From positions 1-5,309 of the forward strand of contig JAITCT010000052.1 of NCBI GenBank assembly GCA_031282925.1: DNA of 5,309 bases, given 5' to 3'. The position numbers and the translations under genes were made by a program. Source of the stretch: Dysgonamonadaceae bacterium. Its GTDB lineage: Bacteria > Bacteroidota > Bacteroidia > Bacteroidales > Azobacteroidaceae. Positions 1-4,470 of this stretch are shown here, piece by piece. Under the pieces are notes generated by a model. That model worked only from the letters and a program-made list of their open reading frames with translations. It had not been told where the DNA came from and did not search any database. Position 1 is the stretch's first letter. The number at the start of each line of letters is the position of its first letter.

Positions 1-255
1 TACAAGATTGGAAAGCGTAAAATTACCGTTCCCATCGGAAACGGTACCTGTCGTTTTTCCCACAATAGAAACAGACGCCCCGATAACAGGGCCTGATTCA
101 TCTGTAACAGTGCCTTTCAGCATCTTTTGTTGCTGACTAACATCCGCTTTTTGCTCGGCATAAACCTTTGTCGGGACTACAATTCCAACAAGACATACAC
201 TCGTTATACATAGATACGCGAGCAAACAAAATAAATTTTCAAAAACTTTTACCAT
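1..255 (-). CDS. SusC-like TonB-dependent outer-membrane receptor, N-terminal part (cut by window edge)
   Basis: The gene reads leftward from an ATG at 255-253 and stays open for 85 codons to the window edge. Residues 1-33 form a long signal peptide: a short start with one lysine, a hydrophobic stretch (about 8-28), then a likely signal peptidase I site after V-Y-A33. Residues 46-85 match the carboxypeptidase-regulatory-like domain that opens SusC-family receptors (L-K-G-T-V-T-D, then G-P-V-I-G-A-S-V, then G-T-V-S-D-G-N-G-N-F-T-L). No STN domain lies between the signal peptide and this domain, so this is not an obvious sigma/anti-sigma-linked transducer. In the family, the protein forms a 22-strand barrel and imports glycans, peptides or other nutrients with a SusD-like lipoprotein, using TonB energy; neither the plug and barrel nor a SusD partner is visible here. 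The substrate cannot be inferred. The gene follows the Crp/Fnr regulator gene by 98 nt in the same direction. Confidence 0.9.
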   Translation of the reverse strand, partial: MVKVFENLFCLLAYLCITSVCLVGIVVPTKVYAEQKADVSQQQKMLKGTVTDESGPVIGASVSIVGKTTGTVSDGNGNFTLSNLV

Positions 256-317
256 ACTAAATAAAATATTAAGTTTAACGTAATTTGTCCTTTTTAAAGG
301 AACTTCTTAACAAGGCG

Positions 318-325
318 CAAATATA
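318..325 (-). promoter_or_regulatory. Candidate Bacteroidetes -7 promoter box for the SusC-like gene
   Basis: Read on the minus strand this is TATATTTG, an exact match to the Bacteroidetes sigma-ABfr -7 consensus TAnnTTTG. It lies 62 nt upstream of the receptor ATG and downstream of the regulator's stop codon, so the receptor probably has its own promoter. No clear -33 TTTG is present at the usual spacing. A short inverted repeat (TCCTTT-TT-AAAGGA, 288-301) lies just downstream in the predicted 5' leader and could be an operator. This is a sequence match only; no start site is known. Confidence 0.5.
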
Positions 326-328
326 GTG

Positions 329-351
329 AAAGATTTAAATAATTAATCTTT
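329..351 (-). repeat. A/T-rich inverted repeat between the regulator stop codon and the SusC promoter
   Basis: Arms AAAGATT (329-335) and AATCTTT (345-351) pair perfectly over 7 bp with a 9-nt loop. The element starts three bases after the Crp/Fnr stop codon and ends three bases before the receptor -7 box. It could be a weak terminator for the regulator, although it contains only one G-C pair and lacks a proper U-run. It could also be an operator covering the spacer of the receptor promoter. The sequence does not decide between these. Confidence 0.3.
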
Positions 352-353
352 AT

Positions 354-1049
354 TTACCCTAGTTTACTTATTTTTTGGAGTTTTTCTTCATCAAGCACTT
401 TGATTTTCCGTCCGTCCAAAGCGATCACTTTTTCGGAAACAAAAGTAGATAAAGTGCGGATAGCGTTGGCGGTCGTCATGTTGGAGAGATTGGCGAGGTC
501 TTCCCGCGCGAGGTAAATGTTAATTGTATTGTCTTCTTCCAACCCGTAACTGTCAATCAGGAAAAGCAAAGATTCGGCCAGGCGTCCCCGAATGTGCTTT
601 TGGGTAAGGTTTACCGTGCGTTCTTCCGTAATGCCCAAATCCACAGACAGTTGTCGAATGAAAAACATGCACAGGTTGAAATTGTCTTTCAAAATATTGT
701 TCACCAAAGTCATGGGTACCATACAAACAATTGACGGCTCAAAGGCGGCGGCATCGGTCAGATAGTTTTCATTAGCAAAATATGCGCGATAAGCAAAATA
801 TTGAATCGGTTTGATGATGCGGATAATTTGGTTGCGTCCGATTCCTTCTTTGTAAATTTTTACTTTCCCTTTCAGCAAACACATAAGGTCTTTCGGTTCG
901 TCACCTGCGGAATAGATTTTTTGATTATTCTTAAAATGTTGAATCGACGCATTTTGTCGCAACAGATTACGTTCCTGTTCACTCAGTAAGCGCCAAACGT
1001 CCGTCAGGCTGCTTGAAAAATCTAAAAATTCATCTTCACTCCTGTTCAT
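354..1049 (-). CDS. Crp/Fnr-family transcriptional regulator
   Basis: This 231-residue protein has the usual length and layout of Crp/Fnr regulators. A cyclic-nucleotide-binding-like beta-barrel domain spans about residues 20-130 (K-I-Y-S-A-G-D-E near 44-51, then C-L-L-K-G-K-V-K-I-Y at 57-66). A dimerisation helix spans about 131-160 (ending Q-K-H-I-R-G-R-L-A-E-S), and a C-terminal winged helix-turn-helix spans about 165-225 (L-A-R-E-D-L-A-N-L-S-N-M-T-T-A-N-A-I-R-T-L-S). The barrel lacks the R-x-x-S-A-E-L phosphate-binding cassette of E. coli CRP, so cAMP is unlikely as ligand. The only cysteines are 57, 109 and 127, so there is no FNR-type N-terminal iron-sulfur cluster. The signal sensed is unknown. 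The gene is followed by a co-directional SusC-like gene. Palindromes upstream of it could be its own operators. Family assignment is firm; targets are not inferable from sequence. Confidence 0.93.
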   Translation of the reverse strand: MNRSEDEFLDFSSSLTDVWRLLSEQERNLLRQNASIQHFKNNQKIYSAGDEPKDLMCLLKGKVKIYKEGIGRNQIIRIIKPIQYFAYRAYFANENYLTDAAAFEPSIVCMVPMTLVNNILKDNFNLCMFFIRQLSVDLGITEERTVNLTQKHIRGRLAESLLFLIDSYGLEEDNTINIYLAREDLANLSNMTTANAIRTLSTFVSEKVIALDGRKIKVLDEEKLQKISKLG

Positions 1050-1077
1050 TTGTGTTTTAAAACATTGTTTTGCAGCA

Positions 1078-1085
1078 CAAAAGTA
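1078..1085 (-). promoter_or_regulatory. Candidate -7 box for the Crp/Fnr gene (proximal)
   Basis: On the minus strand this reads TACTTTTG, matching TAnnTTTG, 28 nt upstream of the regulator ATG. The surrounding DNA is extremely A/T-rich, as is usual for Bacteroidetes promoters. No TTTG is seen at the -33 position. An imperfect dyad CAATT-N7-AATTG lies immediately upstream (1089-1105), within the spacer. Confidence 0.45.
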
Positions 1086-1131
1086 AGCAATTATTTTAAA
1101 ATTGATATTATTTTATTAATTTTTGCCGGCT

Positions 1132-1194
1132 TTGTTGCAACGAAGCTATGAGTACAAAGATAGTCAATAAACCCTTTTTTTATCGTTGCAACAA
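1132..1194. promoter_or_regulatory. Pair of inverted GTTGCAAC-centred palindromes, possible operators
   Basis: TTGTTGCAACGA (1132-1143) and its exact reverse complement TCGTTGCAACAA (1183-1194) face each other. Each contains the 8-bp perfect palindrome GTTGCAAC (1134-1141 and 1185-1192), with centres exactly 51 bp apart, close to five turns of B-DNA. The left copy extends to an 18-bp dyad with one mismatched pair (1129-1146). Crp/Fnr proteins bind dyads as dimers, and the pair lies upstream of a Crp/Fnr gene, so autoregulation is plausible but unproven. The right copy also resembles part of the extragenic palindrome at 2130-2157, which offers a different explanation. Confidence 0.4.
1155..1162 (-). 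promoter_or_regulatory. Alternative distal -7 box for the Crp/Fnr gene
   Basis: On the minus strand this reads TATCTTTG, a second TAnnTTTG match, 105 nt upstream of the regulator start. It lies between the two GTTGCAAC palindromes. If transcription began about six bases downstream (near 1149), one palindrome would be centred near -40, the class II activator position of Crp-type proteins, and the other near +11, where binding would block transcription. No -33 TTTG is seen. This is a short motif match and could be chance. Confidence 0.25.
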
Positions 1195-1195
1195 C

Positions 1196-1537
1196 GTCTA
1201 TGTGAGTTAAAGATTATAAAAAGGAGAGCCTTTCCGCTACCGGATTTCCCTCTCCGGGAATCAAATTTGATTCTCAGAGAACCTTACATCCAAAACGGCC
1301 ATTTAAACATCAATTGCAAAAGTTTACTCGCCGGCTTCAGCCTCCTGACGGTTTATCCGGAATGTTTGAGGCCTGTTCGGGAAACGTTTTTCAACTCTTC
1401 TGTGCCGGAACGTCGGCGGGGATGAATCCTGCATGTTTATTTGCCATGTCGTTACAGATTTTCAGCTAATGGATGCTATCTTGGCGAATTACGCAAAAAT
1501 TTCTTATCTGTCTGTGTGTTATGTAATGTATTTCATG
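1196..1537. other. Intergenic region with no recognised gene; several inverted repeats and a GC-richer core
   Basis: No reading frame here encodes a recognisable protein, and I see no tRNA or known riboswitch. By hand count, 1321-1440 is about 52% GC, whereas 1081-1140 is about 22% and 1501-1560 about 28%. Small potential hairpins cluster on the left side: AAAGG/CCTTT around 1220-1233, CCGGA/TCCGG at 1240-1257, and the palindrome at 1258-1273. The composition of the core would fit a structured RNA, a gene remnant or a repeat copy; none can be chosen from this sequence alone. Confidence 0.4.
1258..1273. repeat. Perfect 16-bp palindrome
   Basis: The sequence GAATCAAATTTGATTC is its own exact reverse complement. 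A perfect 8+8 dyad without spacer is typical of a protein binding site rather than an RNA hairpin. It is not an FNR box: the half-sites ATCAA and TTGAT are in the opposite order. It lies about 210 bp upstream of the regulator gene and about 300 bp upstream of the alkyltransferase gene. Its function is unknown. Confidence 0.45.
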
Positions 1538-1545
1538 TACCTTTG
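1538..1545 (+). promoter_or_regulatory. Candidate -7 box for the alkyltransferase gene
   Basis: TACCTTTG matches the Bacteroidetes -7 consensus TAnnTTTG exactly, 34 nt upstream of the ATG at 1580. TGTG at 1515-1518, 19 nt further upstream, is one mismatch from the -33 element TTTG at a suitable spacing. This is the best-formed promoter candidate in the window. Confidence 0.55.
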
Positions 1546-1579
1546 CAAAATACAATAACAGGAATAAAAACGATAATAT

Positions 1580-2083
1580 ATGCAAATCTGCTTAAAGCAA
1601 ACCCTTTCCCCCATCGGCCTCTTGAATATAGCAGCCACAGCAGACGGAATCTGCCGGCTGGATTTCGCCGACAAACCCACTGCCGGCCGGCGGATGGAAT
1701 CTTTCGCCGAAATGCTGAATGCTTCAATTTGTCAAAACGACAACCGGCATATCAATGAATTGGAAAGTCAGTTAAAAGAATATTTTGAAGGAAAACGGAA
1801 GCTGTTCACCGTAAAACTGTTCCTGCAAGGAACTCCGTTTCAAAAGAAAGTTTGGGCTGCACTGCAGGAAATTCCTTACGGGTCAACCTGTTCCTACAAA
1901 GAACAATCCGTTGCTATCGGAATGCCGAAAGCTGTCCGCGCGGTGGCCGGCGCCAACGGGGCGAACCCGGTTTCCATCGTTGTCCCATGCCACCGCGTAA
2001 TCGGTTCAAACGGACAATTGACGGGTTACGGCGGCGGGCTTTGGCGAAAAAAGTTTCTGTTGGAGCTGGAAACAAAAAGTTGA
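1580..2083 (+). CDS. ogt: Methylated-DNA--protein-cysteine S-methyltransferase (O6-alkylguanine-DNA alkyltransferase)
   Basis: This 167-residue protein repairs O6-methylguanine and O4-methylthymine by moving the alkyl group irreversibly to its own cysteine. The active-site motif I-V-V-P-C-H-R-V is complete, with nucleophile Cys137 inside P136-C-H-R139. Other family signatures are present: T-P-F-Q-K-K-V-W at 85-92, I-P-Y-G-S-T at 98-103, the base-flipping arginine within A-V-R-A-V (R120), the Asn hinge before the active site (N129), and G-Y-G-G-G-L-W-R-K at 149-157. Residues 1-75 form the shorter, less conserved N-terminal domain. There is no AraC/Ada N-terminal region, so this is a stand-alone repair enzyme, not the adaptive-response regulator Ada. 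The ATG at 1580 gives the standard Ogt length and follows an A/T-rich leader. It stands alone: its downstream neighbour is convergent, with a palindrome in between. Confidence 0.96.
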   Translation: MQICLKQTLSPIGLLNIAATADGICRLDFADKPTAGRRMESFAEMLNASICQNDNRHINELESQLKEYFEGKRKLFTVKLFLQGTPFQKKVWAALQEIPYGSTCSYKEQSVAIGMPKAVRAVAGANGANPVSIVVPCHRVIGSNGQLTGYGGGLWRKKFLLELETKS

Positions 2084-2129
2084 CGAGTTAGCACATAAGC
2101 AAAATTTTTTCATCAACTTTATCTAAACC

Positions 2130-2157
2130 GTAGAGACGTTGCACGCAACGTCTCTAC
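2130..2157. repeat. 28-nt near-perfect extragenic palindrome between convergent genes (REP-like; possible bidirectional transcription stop)
   Basis: Arms GTAGAGACGTTGC (2130-2142) and GCAACGTCTCTAC (2145-2157) are exact reverse complements, separated only by AC. As RNA this would fold into a very stable hairpin (12-bp stem, CACG loop) on either strand. It lies 46 nt after the alkyltransferase stop and 7 nt before the PepD stop, the typical place for a terminator shared by convergent genes. However, no U-run follows on either strand, so it is not a classic intrinsic terminator. From memory, GTAGAGACG...CGTCTCTAC palindromes recur between genes in several bacterial genomes, which would fit a REP-like repeat; copy number cannot be seen here. 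Confidence 0.75.
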
Positions 2158-2164
2158 TACAAGT

Positions 2165-3631
2165 TTAATCGGTTTTCTCCGGAATTGCTTTCAACAATTC
2201 AAGCAAAAATTTCCACCATTTTCCCACTGTTTCGATTTCCAGTCTTTCGTCCGGCGAATGAGCGCCGAGAATAGTCGGCCCGCAGGAAATCATATCCAGT
2301 TTCGGATTCTTCTCGAAAAATAACCCGCACTCCAATCCCGCATGAATCGCAATCACTTCCGGTTTTTCATTGAAAAGATGTTCAAAGAGGGATTCGGAAA
2401 GTTTCAAAATCGTCGAATCGGGATTGGGCTTCCAGCCCGGATAACCTTCCGTAGCACTGACTTCGGCTCCGGCCTGAAGGAATACGGCTCGCACCCTGTT
2501 AGCGATATCCGTTTTCAACGACTCGGTCGAACTCCGTTGGCTTGTTGTTACCGTAATTGTTTCATCTCCTTTCATTTTCACGGAAGAAAGATTGGTCGAG
2601 GTTTCTACCAGACCGGCCATTTCATGACTCATCCCCATCACGCCGTGAGGCATAGCGTAAAGAGCGTTCAACAAGTTGTTTCCTGTTCCGGCGTCAATGC
2701 AATATGCCGGCTTTTCAACGGAATGCACCGAAAGTTTGACGTTTTTATCAACTTTTGCTAACTCGACGGAAAGATCGGCCTGCAAAACATTCAGCCATAC
2801 GCTGACTTTTTCCTTGAAAGCATCGGGAACGCCGACTGTTGCCCTTGCTTCGCGGGCAATGGCGTTATGCAGATTCCCGCCGTCAATATCGGACAAAAGT
2901 AAGGGACATTCTTGCAAAAGCGTCCATAAATAGCGAGTCAGGATTTTGTTGGCATTGCCTAATCCTGCGTTGATGTCGCTGCCCGAATGGCCGCCGTTTA
3001 ACCCGCCGACTTGCACTTCGAACCAAAAATAACCTGCCGGCGGATTGGTTTTTGTGTAATGGAAAATTCCCAGTGTGTTTTTTCCACCGGCACATCCGAT
3101 GCAAAATTCGCCCCATTCTTCACTGTCGAGATTTATCAAAATATCGCCTCCGGTCAAAAAATCTCTTGAAAGAGCGTAGGCGCCAGTCAAACCGGTTTCC
3201 TCGTCGGTAGTGAAAAGACATTCGACAGGACCGTGTTCGATGTCTTCCGATGCAAGTATAGCCAGCGCCGCCGCTACGCCAATACCATCGTCGCTGCCGA
3301 GCGTGGTTCCTTTTGCTCTCACCCAACCGTTGTCAATATACGTTCGAATTGAGTCGGTTTCGAAATTAAAGTTCACACCGGCGTTTTTTTCACAAACCAT
3401 GTCCACATGCGATTGCAGAATGACGGTTTTCAAGTTTTCCCTGCCCTTTGATGCCGGTTTACGAATTAAAACATTACCGGCCTTGTCTTTTTTTGCCTCT
3501 AAACCCTGTTGTTCGGCAAAATCAAGCAGGAAACTTACTATTTTACCCTCTCTTTTCGATGGGCGCGGGATTTGAGTTATCCGGTCGAAAAATTGCCATA
3601 ACAAAACCGGTTTTAAATCTTTTACTTCCAT
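2165..3631 (-). CDS. pepD: Aminoacyl-histidine dipeptidase (Xaa-His dipeptidase, peptidase family M20C)
   Basis: This 488-residue cytosolic metallopeptidase has the usual PepD length and cleaves unblocked dipeptides such as carnosine and other Xaa-His substrates. The two-zinc catalytic set of M20 enzymes is complete. It includes H75-V-D77 in Q-S-H-V-D-M, D114 in L-G-S-D-D-G-I-G, E144-E145 in T-T-D-E-E-T-G (general base and ligand), D169 in N-L-D-S-E-E, and H458 in G-A-H-S-P-D-E. The catalytic domain is interrupted by the lid/dimerisation domain, roughly 187-395, which carries the G-G-H-S-G motif at 213-217. There is no signal peptide, so it acts in the cytoplasm, recycling amino acids from imported or internal peptides. 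The ATG at 3631 gives a full-length N-terminus (L-L-W-Q-F-F-D, then I-P-R-P-S at 21-25). It is divergent from the OmpH-like gene and convergent with the alkyltransferase gene, so it is probably monocistronic. A poor -7 candidate, TA-N3-TTTG, is at 3714-3722 on the minus strand. Confidence 0.96.
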   Translation of the reverse strand: MEVKDLKPVLLWQFFDRITQIPRPSKREGKIVSFLLDFAEQQGLEAKKDKAGNVLIRKPASKGRENLKTVILQSHVDMVCEKNAGVNFNFETDSIRTYIDNGWVRAKGTTLGSDDGIGVAAALAILASEDIEHGPVECLFTTDEETGLTGAYALSRDFLTGGDILINLDSEEWGEFCIGCAGGKNTLGIFHYTKTNPPAGYFWFEVQVGGLNGGHSGSDINAGLGNANKILTRYLWTLLQECPLLLSDIDGGNLHNAIAREARATVGVPDAFKEKVSVWLNVLQADLSVELAKVDKNVKLSVHSVEKPAYCIDAGTGNNLLNALYAMPHGVMGMSHEMAGLVETSTNLSSVKMKGDETITVTTSQRSSTESLKTDIANRVRAVFLQAGAEVSATEGYPGWKPNPDSTILKLSESLFEHLFNEKPEVIAIHAGLECGLFFEKNPKLDMISCGPTILGAHSPDERLEIETVGKWWKFLLELLKAIPEKTD

Positions 3632-3648
3632 AAAAACAATTAATTAAA

Positions 3649-3716
3649 TTGCGCACAGCCATTAATCAGTTATGGGTTATCCGCCTTACTCGTAACTGAT
3701 TTACCATGCCGTGCAA
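3649..3716. repeat. Long imperfect inverted repeat in the divergent pepD/ompH-like intergenic region
   Basis: The core arms AATCAGTTA (3664-3672) and TAACTGATT (3693-3701) are perfect complements. In plus-strand RNA the stem continues inward with five more pairs, two of them G-U, giving 14 pairs around a 10-nt loop. Outward, TTGC-GC-AC (3649-3656) faces GTGCAA (3711-3716), and AGCC/GGC-like segments between also partly pair. The whole resembles a decayed palindromic repeat about 68 bp long. It falls within the expected pepD leader or promoter region, so it might alternatively be regulatory. Confidence 0.5.
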
Positions 3717-3802
3717 AGTGTAACAATACATTTTGAAACCGTGAAGGTAAGTGAAATTTGGGTAATAATCAAAAAAAATAGCATAAATAACAATATTTCG
3801 AT

Positions 3803-3810
3803 TACCTTTG
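3803..3810 (+). promoter_or_regulatory. Candidate -7 box for the OmpH-like/glycosyltransferase operon
   Basis: TACCTTTG, identical to the box before the alkyltransferase gene, matches TAnnTTTG and lies 48 nt upstream of the ATG at 3859. The upstream DNA is A/T-rich, including an A-run at 3771-3778. No TTTG is found at the -33 position. Confidence 0.5.
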
Positions 3811-3858
3811 TGGCCGTAAATAAATTTAAACAACCTGTTAAAAACAAATTAGCTTCGT

Positions 3859-4470
3859 ATGAAAAATACAAATTACATTATTAACGGAATTTTGACGGTG
3901 GCAGTTATCGTGTTGTTCATATTGCACTTTTCGGAAGGAAAACGCAATAAGGTGATGAGTAATAACGTTTCGTTCAGAAGCGATTCCACCCGATCGCTTT
4001 TACCGATGGCTTATATCCGAACAGATTCCCTGTTAAATAGTTATAAACTTTTCGCGGATTTGAATGAGGTGAGTATGAGAGAGTTGGAAAATCACCGTCT
4101 CGACATTAATCAACGCAAACAACGGTTTGAAAAAGAAGTGCAGGATTTCCAGCAAAAAATCCAACTGAATGCTTTCATTACCCAAGAACGGGCAAATCAG
4201 GAAGGCGCCCGTTTGGAAAAAACAAGGAATGATTTGGAAAAATATGCCGCTCAAATCGAACAAAGTTTGTCCGAAAAGCAAATGCGCATGCAGCAGCAAC
4301 TACAGGATTCGGTTTTATCCGGCCTGAAATTGTTCAATACGCCTCAAAAATACCAGATTATTTTCAGTAATATCGGCACGGACAATTTTTATTATGCCGA
4401 TGATGCGTATGATATTACAAAGGAAGTAGTTGAGTTCCTGAATACCCGTTATACGCCGGCGAAAGAGTGA
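3859..4470 (+). CDS. OmpH/Skp-family coiled-coil envelope protein, membrane-anchored
   Basis: The 203-residue protein has a single hydrophobic helix at about residues 7-24 followed by E-G-K-R-N-K. It looks like an uncleaved signal anchor, since no A-x-A-type cleavage site is visible. After a Ser/Asn-rich linker (about 33-46), P-M-A-Y-I-R-T-D-S-L-L-N-S-Y (49-62) matches the first strand of the OmpH/Skp domain. Residues 65-155 are a long, charged, Gln/Glu-rich coiled coil, as in the tentacles of Skp. The closing part Y-Q-I-I-F-S-N-I-G-T-D-N, Y-Y-A-D-D-A-Y-D-I-T-K-E-V-V (165-191) is the conserved C-terminal beta/helix segment seen in Bacteroidetes homologues. Skp is a periplasmic trimer that holds unfolded outer-membrane proteins; a similar chaperone role, tethered to the inner membrane, is inferred. 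The stop codon overlaps the next gene's GTG, so the two are probably translated together. Confidence 0.88.
   Translation: MKNTNYIINGILTVAVIVLFILHFSEGKRNKVMSNNVSFRSDSTRSLLPMAYIRTDSLLNSYKLFADLNEVSMRELENHRLDINQRKQRFEKEVQDFQQKIQLNAFITQERANQEGARLEKTRNDLEKYAAQIEQSLSEKQMRMQQQLQDSVLSGLKLFNTPQKYQIIFSNIGTDNFYYADDAYDITKEVVEFLNTRYTPAKE

Noticed and set aside
1175..1181. Seven-T run as a possible terminator tail on the plus strand
   Set aside because: The nearest strong hairpin (1129-1146) ends 28 nt earlier, and no plus-strand gene lies upstream to terminate.
1258..1273. FNR-type binding box
   Set aside because: The half-sites are ATCAA then TTGAT, the reverse of the FNR order TTGAT-N4-ATCAA.
1186..1425. 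Plus-strand open frame of 79 codons in the intergenic gap
   Set aside because: It needs a TTG start that lies inside the GTTGCAAC palindrome, has no recognisable domain, and runs through several inverted repeats; its composition looks non-coding.
1324..1434. Minus-strand 36-codon frame starting with ATG, rich in Arg, Pro and Glu
   Set aside because: No recognisable homology, no promoter close by, and too short to separate from chance in a GC-richer stretch.
1441..1758. Plus-strand 105-codon frame overlapping the start of the alkyltransferase gene
   Set aside because: It covers the alkyltransferase promoter and runs in another frame of that gene, which has clear family motifs; it is a shadow.
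2076..2120. AAAGTTGA/TCAACTTT inverted repeat around the alkyltransferase stop codon
   Set aside because: The 8-bp arms enclose a 29-nt loop, the left arm is coding sequence, and no U-run follows; the palindrome at 2130-2157 is a far stronger structure.
2342..3575. Several plus-strand and alternate-frame open frames opposite pepD
   Set aside because: They lie inside a complete M20C peptidase gene with all catalytic motifs; their sequences look like antisense or out-of-frame translations.
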